51,660 nt of DNA from Seminavis robusta (taxonomy: Eukaryota > Bacillariophyta > Bacillariophyceae > Naviculales > Naviculaceae), in assembly GCA_903772945.1 (NCBI GenBank), contig CAICTM010000713.1:1-51660 (forward strand), written 5' to 3'. The position numbers were made by a program, and so were the translations under genes. Under the pieces are notes generated by a model. The model searched no databases. It was not told the origin of the DNA and was given only the letters and a program-made list of their open reading frames with translations. This document shows positions 10,501 to 19,857 of the stretch, one piece after another. Positions within the stretch are counted from its first letter, which is position 1. Every line of letters begins with the position of its first letter.

Positions 10501-13500
10501 TCGAATCAAAGAGGACCCTCCTTGCGCATCGACGACGGTCAGGATTACTACTCGCCACGTCTGACATCAGCAAATCGAAGGCTCTTGAAGCATCCGCCTG
10601 GCCGAATCGACCTGTGAGCGACTCGTTTACGTGATGCAGTAGGGGTGCAGACAACTGTTTGAGTTGTGCTCTCTCGTCGCCCTCTGTCCCGTAGGCACGA
10701 AGCAACAACACGCATGATGCGCTTGCGTGAAGGCGGGCGATTGTTTTCGGCATCGTAGAGATGATAGGAATTAACCAGTCATATGCACGTTCGATGGCTC
10801 CGCGAGTGGTCTTGCCAATCGTCATGAGAAGAAAATCAGGTTCGACGGATTGTTGAAAGATCTTTGAGAGCGCAAAATGAGACTCCACTGACACCAGAAG
10901 CTCAGCGGCTTCTCGCGGGGGCTTGCGTGCAGTGCTCGTAGGGTCCCACAAGATGATTGTTTTCTGCGCGGCACGTAATTGTTTCTTCCGCTTATTCTCC
11001 TCTGTGCAGCAGCAGAAAGAATCGCAAGATGAGGTGAATGGACTGCAAACGAAGCAAATAGAAGATAGAACGGCGCTGACATACCCATCAAAGCTTCTGC
11101 GGCCTCTTTCTCACGCTTTTTCTTCAGGGCTCGTTCGCGTTTCTGTTGCTGTCTCGCCGATATTCTTGACCTACCGTGACTTTCTTTGTTGGTCTCGGGG
11201 TCCTTGCTTGTCACGGGCCGCGGAGGAAGAAAAAGTGCTTCAGCAATTCTGGACTCCTTTTGCGGGTGAATGTGATTCGCTGGTGTTAGCCTCTAGCTAG
11301 CTGGCAATAAGTGGGGAGAATAGACCAGCATGCAATTTCTTACCTCATCCCTCATTTGCTGCTCTTGTTTCTTCATGTCCGTTCTATCATTTTCGTCGCA
11401 GTCAACTGTAGGAAAACGATAGCGAGAAGATATAACCATCTTGATCATAGCTCTCAATGTTGGGTGCTCCTCCCAAATTGTAGCTCCAATCTGCTGTGGC
11501 GCAACTCCACACATCACTAGCGCTAAAATGGTCACGCGCCACCACATTCCCGGGTATGCAAGCCTTCAAAGAGGTCAGACCAGCATTTCCATAGTTTCTG
11601 GGCATCCAATCGTTTCAAAACAAAACTTACTGAGGTAAATCAAGGTCTCCAGTCGACACGACTACCAATCCATCCTGCTTCGAATTGTCGCCGTTCATGT
11701 CTTCTGCATCATCAAACTTGGATCCGGGTGCATCCCTGGCTGCTCCAGTGGTTTCGCGTCGAATGGTGACTGTCTCCGGTGGCTCGTAGACCACCAGGGA
11801 GTACATTTCCCATGCCAACATCATGTCAGTAATGTTGAGCGAGCCGCGGCGTTGGACGCTGCAACATTCAAACAAGTGCTCCAAGAGAGTCAAAGCAATC
11901 TGCGAGCTTATTCCACCATCTTCGAGTGATGCTGACTTCAAAACGATCCACATCATCGCATCGTCGAAATCACAGCCATATTCGAAACATCTGTTGATCC
12001 GTTGCCTTTCATCATACCAAGAAACATCATTCTCTTCAATCGCATCGGATCCACGAAGGAACTTTTGCATTACTTTGGATTCTCCATTTTCCATGAACAG
12101 GAGACACCGAGCAGTGTTCAGCCATCTGGGCCTACCCGTCTTGCCATCGACCCCTCCGAGGGCGCTTCGATAGTCCGGAAAGCCTGCTCCCACCTTCCCA
12201 TCACTAGACACGTTCGTTCCAGTCCCAAACAAAGGCCCGTAGTCCGAACAGAACCAAGTCAAAATGAGCTGGCGAGCCGTTGTCAACTTTTTCTTCAGAG
12301 TTTGAGCTTCCGTGTCCGATAATGCCACCCCTTTGCGATTCGTCTTTGTTGGATGTCTACTGCTCTCTTTTGGCAATGGCGGAACCAGCAGAAGGACACA
12401 TTGGAACATGACACGTGCTCGATCTTCTTCATCTTCAACAGACCATGAAGCGTCTTTCACATTGTACGAAAGAAATGCTTCAATCAGTTTGCATATATCA
12501 AACGATGCTCCAAGCTGCTTTGCTATGAGTTGCAGCAGATGTTTCAGGTGCTTCGCGCGCTGCTTGCGCTCTGCCTTCGTCCGATCCAAACCGGCCCCCT
12601 TGGATTTGCCCATTATCATCAACAGAGAAGCAGCAATCCCATCGGCAGAAAGATCCTTTGGTACCGCCGAGTAAACTGCTCCCACCATTTTGAGACGATC
12701 AGAGCCAGACCCGTCAGCTCCTCTTTCCATGGTCGACAGCACTTCCGACAGCAGCTGGTGGTACATTTGGCGCGCGACGGTCCCTGACTTGACGGTTGAT
12801 GCCATTGCAGTGATGTTTTCGACATGCGCGGAAAGCTGAGGGCAGGCAAGAAGGACGCAAGCACGATGAGCAACTGGTGGCTGAATTCACATCACATTAC
12901 AACGAGAAGGTACTTTATCCGTGCACTTACCTGGTTGGTTTTTAGACGCATATCAAGCACTTTATGGATTGCTTCGAGATCTGCTTTTTTGGGTGGGTCG
13001 ACGTTCTCGATCTGCTTCACGGTGGAGGTGAACAGTGTCCGGGCCAGGCCGGAGAGACCAGGCGACTGCAACCACTTTTCCAGGTTTCCTGCTACAAGGC
13101 TCCTCACACCAGCGACCCCCGTAAACAAATGTAGTGCTTGAAGGAGGGCAGAGTTCTGCTTTGCTTTGGCATCAAGCCTTTCTGACAGTGCGGAGGTTAT
13201 AGCACCATGTGACTGTTGTCGGTTTACACCAAAGAATCGCCCCCTCACGCGCTCCAGATTTAGTTTTTGTTGCGCCACAGGGTACAGCCGCCGCTTTGAC
13301 CTTGCAGGCGACGGGCTCTCGTCCATCCGAGGGCTGACAGGAGACCTTGCTCTGCCTTTGGATCCTTTCTTCGCTGGCGACGGAGCCACCGAGTCGTCCC
13401 CGCCGGACTTGGTCGTCACGATAACTTCTTCGACCTCTTCGCCCGACGACGACGAGCCATCATCGCCACTTGATTTTTTGGCTTTTGCTGCCTTTGCCTT

Positions 13501-14768
13501 GGCTTTGGTCAGTTTCTTCTTGGTCTTCTTTTGCTCACCGCCAGTCGACTCTGTTTCATCTCGAGAATTCGACCTTCGAAAGGAACTATTGCTATTATTA
13601 TTCGTGCTTGTACCGGTGGTGGTGGAGGGCCCTTGCGACGACGCCACAGATGACAAACTACCTCGGCGAGGTTGCTGTTGGGAGGGCGAGGTCATGTCAT
13701 TTTCGGCCTCATCCTCGATGATAAAGTCAAGAATCTTGCTGTAGGAGTCGGCGACTTTGGACGCCTCTTGCACGAGGGTCGCGTCTTCCATGTCGACATC
13801 GGTCGAAGTAGTCGTGGCGGGATCACTTTTAACTTTGTGAACAAGTCTCAAGTTCTCTACCAAAAGCTTGCATTTCTCATCGTCCACCCAAAGCCTGGGC
13901 CCAAAGCAATCTTCGGCATATGCTTTGACCAAGGGCACAGGCCAATGGTCTAGATGTGAAAAGCTCAGGTAGAGGATCGTAGCCGCCGCGACGGGAACGT
14001 TGAACTTGGGACTGTACTCGCTGTTGGCGCCAGCATCCGAAGCAGCAGCCTGGTTTCTGTGTTGGTACATTCGAGAAGCCGTGGATGGCAAAGGCGAATG
14101 TGAAAGTTTCATCACTTTGGCGGAAAGTATGTCATCGGACGAAACAGAGTTGGCTCTTTTTCGACTGTTCAAAAGGATGCTTCCGGCGCCATGATGGTGA
14201 TGACCAAGACGGCTTCCACCATCATTGTCTCCCCCAGACGCGATGCCAGTACCCGAAGCTTTCAGACAACCAACGAGGGCATCAAATAGAGCGGGATCTT
14301 GCATGACGGCTGTGATTGCCGGGATTTGTTTCGGGGACGGGCATGGTGCTTCTGGATTTTCATGCCTAAGACGACGTTCGAAAATAAACGGGCAAGCCAA
14401 TGGGTGAGTTTGTGAATATGACAACACATACCAAGTGGATTGGATCAATATTACTCGACAATTGTCTTGCACACTCAAAGTCGAGATCGATTTTGGATGC
14501 TGCGCTGCGGCTCTCGGAAATGCTCCAAAATGGCTGGATCCAAATAGGATTTAATTTTTCTATTCCAAGGAAGAATTTCCTATTCAAAAAGATATCGATC
14601 TTACCATGCGGCATGCAACGTCGTCTGATCGACCTTCAAATGGCAAAGGAGGCCAACAGTAGCCGAGTAGAGGTCGGCAACATGAGATGGTGACTTGGTT
14701 GAGAGGTTTCTTGAGAGTGATTTCAAGGAGCGGACGCAGAGATCCAGCTTGGACGTAGCGTCGGTCAT
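7548..14768 (-). CDS. INTS1: Integrator complex subunit 1 (INTS1), nine exons
   Basis: INTS1 is the largest scaffold subunit of the Integrator complex, which binds RNA polymerase II and cleaves snRNA and other nascent transcripts in the nucleus. Exons, 5' to 3': 14768-14605, 14365-12931, 12835-11631, 11563-11344, 11292-11085, 11001-10394, 10317-9733, about 9721-7903, 7834-7548. The start MTDATSKLDL has context CACCATGA. The total is about 2,176 aa, close to the human protein. Family landmarks: CFEYGCDFDDAM with MWIVLKSA; WWRVTILALVMCG then WEEHPTLRAMIKMV; WDPTSTARKPP then VEPDFLLMTIG; FRPLDSHRWLQWIM; KKHPLLILRKCHVM; and the C-terminal VLFGCGLNMGFLDFLHANM. Exon 2 carries a long basic/Ser-rich insertion (KKTKKKLTKAKAKAAK). 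Odd: exons 7 and 8 do not join in frame by any normal intron unless 11 nt (9722-9732) or a longer in-frame piece is removed. All other joins keep phase. Confidence 0.9.
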
Positions 14769-16520
14769 GGTGCTGCAGCAGAGCCTCCCGAAGACTGCGA
14801 CACCCGTCCGAAAGAGAAAAAGGCTGGCTCAGAACCCGTTCTACGGCACTTCTACTCACTGAAAGCACTGCAAAACCCAACTAACGATCACAACGACCAG
14901 ATAGGAGAGCCAGAGCACACAGGAGAGGAGATGGAGCTTTGGAAGCCCTGGACGATATCAGAAGGATGAACCAGACTGTTGGACTTGTACCAATGGTCTA
15001 GTCAGAGTGCGGTTTGCTGCCGCGAAAGGTAGAAGCTCGATTCTGGCTCTAGCTAGGATCCCTCGCTGGTTTGCCTCCCGCAGAAAGAACAGTTGTGATG
15101 CCTATATTCTCAACTGGGGATGTGAAGGAACCATCCACCAGTATCTGCTCTCACCAGAAGCAAGGAAGGCTCACAGTGTCTCCAGAAATGGCCCTGCTAG
15201 CTCCAATCGGTATTTGTTCCAAGACTTCTTGTTTGGGGCCTACGGTACTCAGAAGAAACTTCAGTTTGCCAACTGTTGCAACCAAAAGAGAAAATTTCTT
15301 GAATCTTTGGGAAGAAAGTGGATGTTGTCAAGAGCGTTAATTGCAGAATCAGGAGGAGAAATTATTTGTGGAGATCCAAATTGACAGCACTCAAAGATTG
15401 GGAATGATGGAATCGAATCATTCTTTCATCACACAAGAGCCAAACTTCGAGAGATTGCGTCGGAACATCGGAAGTTTTGGATCCAGCTCCATCAAGGTTG
15501 CCAACCAAAACTGTGTATTTGGGATTCCATCCATCTCTGATCATTTGGATGTTGCATTATTTGGGGATTCTATGGGATTATTCAAGTCACTCCCACTTCA
15601 AAACACCACGCAACAATCCACCATGTAACTGACAAAGAAACACCCAGTGGCCGACCAACCCAGACCATTTATTTCTTGAATGGATCCACCCGTGATCACT
15701 TTGCATCATCAATGGGCGCCACGGTCTGGGTCCATTAACACGTGAAACAGTGATCAATGGGCCCCTCTAGAGTTTTTTTAATCATGCGTTTTAGGAGTAC
15801 TGGAAGTAATTCCGCAAAGACAAAACCAATTCATTATTGGGAGAGTCAAGTCGGAAACCTAGCTAGTTGAAGCTGCCCATGGAATGTTTCGCATCGTTCT
15901 CGTGAGCCCATTTATTTGGATTTTCCCAAATTGCGTTAGCTGAGCAAGTACTAGTAGCTTCATTCCATGGCTACCCGTATCACGAGGCCACCCAGATTTC
16001 AAGAATCCCCTACCTGGTACCGGTACCGTAAGGTACCGTAGTAGCAACAGAAGATAATCTTTCTCACCAAGGAAATGGTTTTTCAAGGGCCCTTGTTACC
16101 GCTACCGGTAACGGAGTAGCTCCGATAGCACTTCTTTTTGTTACTGAGTACGTCGTACCATTTAGATTACCGTACCGGTACCGTAGTACCATGGTGCATA
16201 GGGAGCTACATGGATGCATTACCGGTATGTGCGGTTGCCAGCCACGGTACCAGTACTGTGGCTTTTGTGGGGAGAAGCAGGAAAACACATTGCTTCCGTG
16301 CGTCTCCACTTCCTCGGAGAGTTGCGCAGCGTGGACGTCCACGGTGTAAGTAAGGAAGCCAACAGTACGGATGTACGGATTTCAAGGAGTATGTTTTGTC
16401 GCCGAAACGACCCAAGCCGTGCACCTCTTCGTACTACTAGCTAGTAGTATTGTCGGAACTTCTTCTTGCATTGACCAGATTCGAACAGATCATTACTGCC
16501 AATTTAGTGACTTGGTGACA
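14769..16520. other. Divergent intergenic region between INTS1 and the MORN gene
   Basis: No supported gene. It must contain both divergent promoters. Two overlapping frames of 90-125 codons at 15007-15384 resemble no family I know. The last 500 bp are unusually dense in GGTACC/CCGGTA palindromes. No RNA gene was seen. Confidence 0.5.
16016..16260. repeat. Cluster of GGTACCGGTACC-type palindromes
   Basis: The palindrome GGTACCGGTACC at about 16016-16027 is followed by several variants (AGGTACCGTAG, CGTACCGGTACCG, TTACCGGTA, GGTACCAGTACTG) up to about 16260. Similar strings occur at 860, 7124, 18916, 19241, 23118 and 30039, all outside coding exons. Confidence 0.7.
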
Positions 16521-18329
16521 ATGGCATCCATGTCAACAAAACGAAGCAAGAACACAGACGACTTCCTGCACAAAGCTCGTCTGGAGTGTGGCCAGTGTGC
16601 ACTTTGTGGTACGCAAGTTTGCACTGTCATCAATGATCCTGAAACCAAGCAACGCCGTACCGAGCCCTTGACGGTAGATGGCGTGGTGCACGGAGGAAGA
16701 TGTCTCTATTGCTACCCTGCAAACAGTGCTGGAATTGGCGCCATGGCGGCAGCAGCAAGTGCAGCTGCAATTGCTAGTTCCAGTCCAAGTGTACGAAATG
16801 GTGGGGATATTGCAGCAGCCGTGGCAGCAGCTGTTACCGCTGCGCTCACCCCTGTCATCCAAGGAAACAACAGCAACGATGCCGACATGACAGCAACACC
16901 TGTTGCCGGATCTATCCAGAATGCAGCTGAAAACTCGCAAGAAGAATCTGTGGTACGACCCGATGTTGCAACTTCCACGCCCATATCTCCGTCACGCTCC
17001 GTTGCCTCCAGTACCAATCAGCATCAGCTGCCAACTGTGGCTGTGGCCAATGCCAATGCCAACATGGCTGACAGCAACATTGGTGAACCAAACACCACCA
17101 GCAAGCGTGTGGCCAAACGCAAACTGGGCAACCAAGACGGCGACAATGAGAACGAGGACGATGGAAGCCCACAACACTACAACGGGACTTCTTTGGCCCC
17201 CACAAAGAGGGTGGCCACACCCGGATACCGAAGGCTTACCCAGGAAAACAACAATTCTACTGAAAGGGGATCCGAGATGGCGACAATTCAGGATGATGAT
17301 GGATTGGACTACATTGGGGTTGTTGAAACAGGTACCTCGAGCGTGGGTTATGGACGATTTGAACACACATATGAAGACGAAGATGACGATGAAGACTTGC
17401 GGGGAAATGTCTCAATCTACATTGGAAACTTTGCCGGTGGCAAGTTTGATGGAAAGGGTAAGCTGAAGCATGCGAGAGGAACTGTATATGAGGGCGACTT
17501 TAAAAAAGGAGCACCTCATGGCAAGGGCAAGTGCGTATGGCCGGACGGATGGTTCTATGAAGGCGATTGGAGAAACGACAAAAGGCATGGTCGAGGGAAG
17601 CTTGTCGAATACAATGTCAGGTCCAAAAAGGAGGTGGAGAATGGAGAGCAGTACGAAGGACAGTGGAAGAACGACAAAATGCATGTGAGTAAAAAGAACA
17701 GGCGCACTTCACTCGTTTGCTTATGCGGACCTTTACACTGGAAGTGATCACACAATGTACACCTGACGTATGATCAATTTACCAGGGAAACGGAAAACTC
17801 AATTTCAAAGGAGGAGGTCATTGCAAGGGCGAATTCGAGAAGGGAAATTTGCACGGAGATGCCATGGTACGGGTGTTGCTGCTTCATGTTTGCAAAGCTC
17901 AGCAATATACCGTATGCTCACTTGTTGGAAATTTTAGTACTACTTCAGTGACGGATCCCTCTACTGCGGAGAATTCCAAGATGGTTTGAGAAGTGGGTAT
18001 GGCAACATGTCCTTTGCCGACGGATCTTGCTATGAAGGCAAATGGCTGGACAATGAGAGAAATGGTACGGAATGGACGTCCTAATATGTACTAGTATTGC
18101 TGGAAGTGAAGCGTTGATGCCACCCAATCCACTCATTTCTGCTTTTGGTCTTTCTCCACAATTCATTTGCAATCTGCACTTACTTCTTGCAGAGGGAACT
18201 TGCTTCAAGGAGGATGGGACTGTCTACAAGGGCACCTACAAGAATGACTTTGAATACAACGGTGTAGATACCCTGCCAGACGGCAGCGAACGCGTCTACA
18301 AAAACGGCAGAGTCCGCAAGAAGAAGTAG
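16521..18329 (+). CDS. MORN-repeat protein with N-terminal Cys motif (four exons)
   Basis: Exons 16521-17684, 17786-17866, 17938-18064 and 18193-18329 join in frame to 502 aa. The start context is ACAATGG; the frame is open further upstream, but that part looks like leader. Residues about 25-70 hold paired cysteines (CGQCALCGTQVC, then CLYCYP), possibly a small metal-binding site. A long Ala/Asn/Ser-rich linker follows. From about residue 290 there are seven or more MORN repeats of the form YxGxFxxGxxxGxG: YIGNFAGGKFDGKG, YEGDFKKGAPHGKG, YEGDWRNDKRHGRG, YEGQWKNDKMHGNG, YCGEFQDGLRSGYG, YEGKWLDNERN. MORN repeats usually mediate contacts with membrane lipids or scaffold proteins; no catalytic domain is present, so a scaffold role is inferred. 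The tail is basic (KNGRVRKKK). Its last codons and 3' flank are duplicated downstream. Confidence 0.88.
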
Positions 18330-18588
18330 TCGGACCATTCTTGTGTTTGTTTGGTGCATACTCTATTCTGCTGCATGTTTGGTTTATTTGTGATGACCAT
18401 CGGTGCTTCCGCCTTCCAAGCTAAAACATCTTACTGTTTCAACCAATCCCCCACAACGCTGTTGAGTTTTTCAAAGCATAAAAATCTAGGACCTGCTTTT
18501 ATGGACTCTCGCTTTGGTGTATGAACACACACCAAAGCCGCATTCACCATCGTACAGTGTCATGTTTACTCGGTTCCACCAAAGTCCA
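18298..18588. repeat. Duplicated MORN-gene 3' end, copy 1 (functional tail)
   Basis: This segment starts in the last codons of the MORN gene (ACAAAAACGGCAGAGTCCGC), runs through its stop and 3' flank, and shares blocks with the segment at 18787-19070: the CGCAAGAAGAAGTAG stop region, TTTGGTGCATACTCTATTCT, GAGTTTTTCAAAGCA and ACAGTGTCATGTTTACT. The blocks keep the same order, with indels between them. Confidence 0.8.
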
Positions 18589-18591
18589 TAG

Positions 18592-18789
18592 TGAGGTAGG
18601 ATGTCGTGGGCATGAAGAGCAGCGGCAGAAGGGTCCTCGGACTTGGAGGGTTCCACGGACGGTGAAGGTGATGTTGCGGAGGCAAAAGGCTTGGCTTCGG
18701 GCTTCAGGGGTCGCGGTGTCTAGGTACTCAGCAGGACGGAGGAGCCCGAAGAAGGTGACAATGGCAAGGTCCCAGGTGTGTTCGTTACA
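18592..18789 (-). mobile_element. Fragment of a tyrosine-recombinase-like protein
   Basis: The minus-strand frame reads CNEHTWDLAIVTFFGLLRPA, then EYLDTAT, then FCLRNITFTV. The pattern 'A-hydrophobic-FFxLLRPxEYL...F.LR.VTF' resembles the region around the first catalytic Arg side of tyrosine recombinases from Crypton/DIRS-like elements, which are common in diatoms. Only about 65 residues remain, with no start and no downstream R-x-x-R/Y motifs, so it is a dead fragment. It sits exactly between the two copies of the duplicated MORN tail. Family assignment is from pattern memory only. Confidence 0.45.
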
Positions 18790-19070
18790 AAAACGGTAGA
18801 ATCCGCAAGAAGAAGTAGCTGGACCATTCTTTTTTGGTTGTTTGGTGCATACTCTATTCTGCTGCATGTTCTCTATGGTTGGGATGACGATCGGCTGCTT
18901 CCCTCTTCCTAGCTAGTACCGGTACCTATATGATATGGTATCCACCAATGCCACAACACGGTTAAGTTTTTCAAAGCAAAACTATGGATTCGATTCTAAA
19001 GAAACTAGGACATACTACTACTTTTATGGCATTCACTATCGCACAGTGTCATGTTTACTTGGCTCCATCC
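18787..19070. repeat. Duplicated MORN-gene 3' end, copy 2 (decayed)
   Basis: This is an imperfect copy of 18298-18588, offset by 489 bp at its start. It begins ACAAAAACGGTAGAATCCGC, keeps the tail codons and stop (CGCAAGAAGAAGTAG), TTTGGTGCATACTCTATTCT and CACAGTGTCATGTTTACTTG. No MORN-coding sequence precedes it, so it cannot encode the protein. Confidence 0.8.
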
Positions 19071-19857
19071 TTGATAAATGTACCAGGTACTGCATCCGCA
19101 AAGGCTGATGTGGGTGATTTCCATGCGATGGGGCCGACAGTGTTTGCAAGATACCAGTACCAACTTGGAGAAACTGGTACAAAATGTGGAGGAATGCAGG
19201 TCTTGCCTTCGGTTGGATGGAACTCTCCGGATCCACAGGTACCGCCGGTACCACCGGTACCTACACAATAGTGATTGACCTATAAGGTCGCACAGCTGCT
19301 CTACCTCGCATTGGCATGGACACGTCCTAAAGAAAAGAAAGGAACTGTAAATGAAACCCGATGTGGGATGCCGCTTCTAATCACCGTGTGGCGGCATCGC
19401 TCGCGGGAGATATAAAGAGAAAAGCTGGGACGAAGGATGAAAGCAACGGCTTGAAACCAAATCGAGGCTTGCGCGAACGAGATCAATTTGAGTCTATACA
19501 ACACGATCTCGAAATAGAGGTTGTTTGAAGTAATTAGGCTAAGTACTTACTATGCCGGGCCAGTGCGTCGAGTTTCTGTTATTACGGTGGAAGATGTCTC
19601 TTCATCCTTGTGTGTTATTGCTAATCATCCTCAAGAGTAACAAGAAGAAAACAAAGTGTTGGGCGTCGAAGAGAGTACTATCATAGTACTAGAGCACCGG
19701 TATCGTTCGAGAGAGCAAGTTTATCGTCTTTTGCTATCGAAGGAGTTGTCTTAGTTAGTTGTGCTGTCAGTGCAATTCTCACAAAATAGTCGAGATCGAC
19801 ACACCGCCAAATTTGCCATTTCGATCCGGTATTTGAGCGAAATAACCCAACAACAAG
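19071..19857. other. Intergenic region and leader upstream of the His-rich gene
   Basis: No supported gene. A GGTACC-rich string lies at 19241-19262. The last ~300 bp are presumably the promoter and 5' leader of the gene starting at 19858. Confidence 0.5.

Noticed and set aside
13166..13744. 192-codon plus-strand ORF
   Set aside because: It is antisense to INTS1 exon 2; its Ser/Leu-rich translation is the shadow of the charged insertion.
7548..14768. FANCI or another alpha-helical repeat protein instead of INTS1
   Set aside because: The order of DPTSTARKPP, PDFLLMTIG, HPLLILRK and the LFGCGLNMGFLDFL end matches INTS1, and the total length agrees.
14584..14880. 98-codon minus-strand ORF as INTS1 first exon
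   Set aside because: Its frame cannot be joined to exon 2 in phase. The other frame starting at 14768 (MTDATSKLDLCVRSLKSL) joins exactly and reads like protein.
15007..15628. Three overlapping plus-strand frames of 90-125 codons
   Set aside because: They overlap in different frames, match no family and have no splice-compatible extension that I could find.
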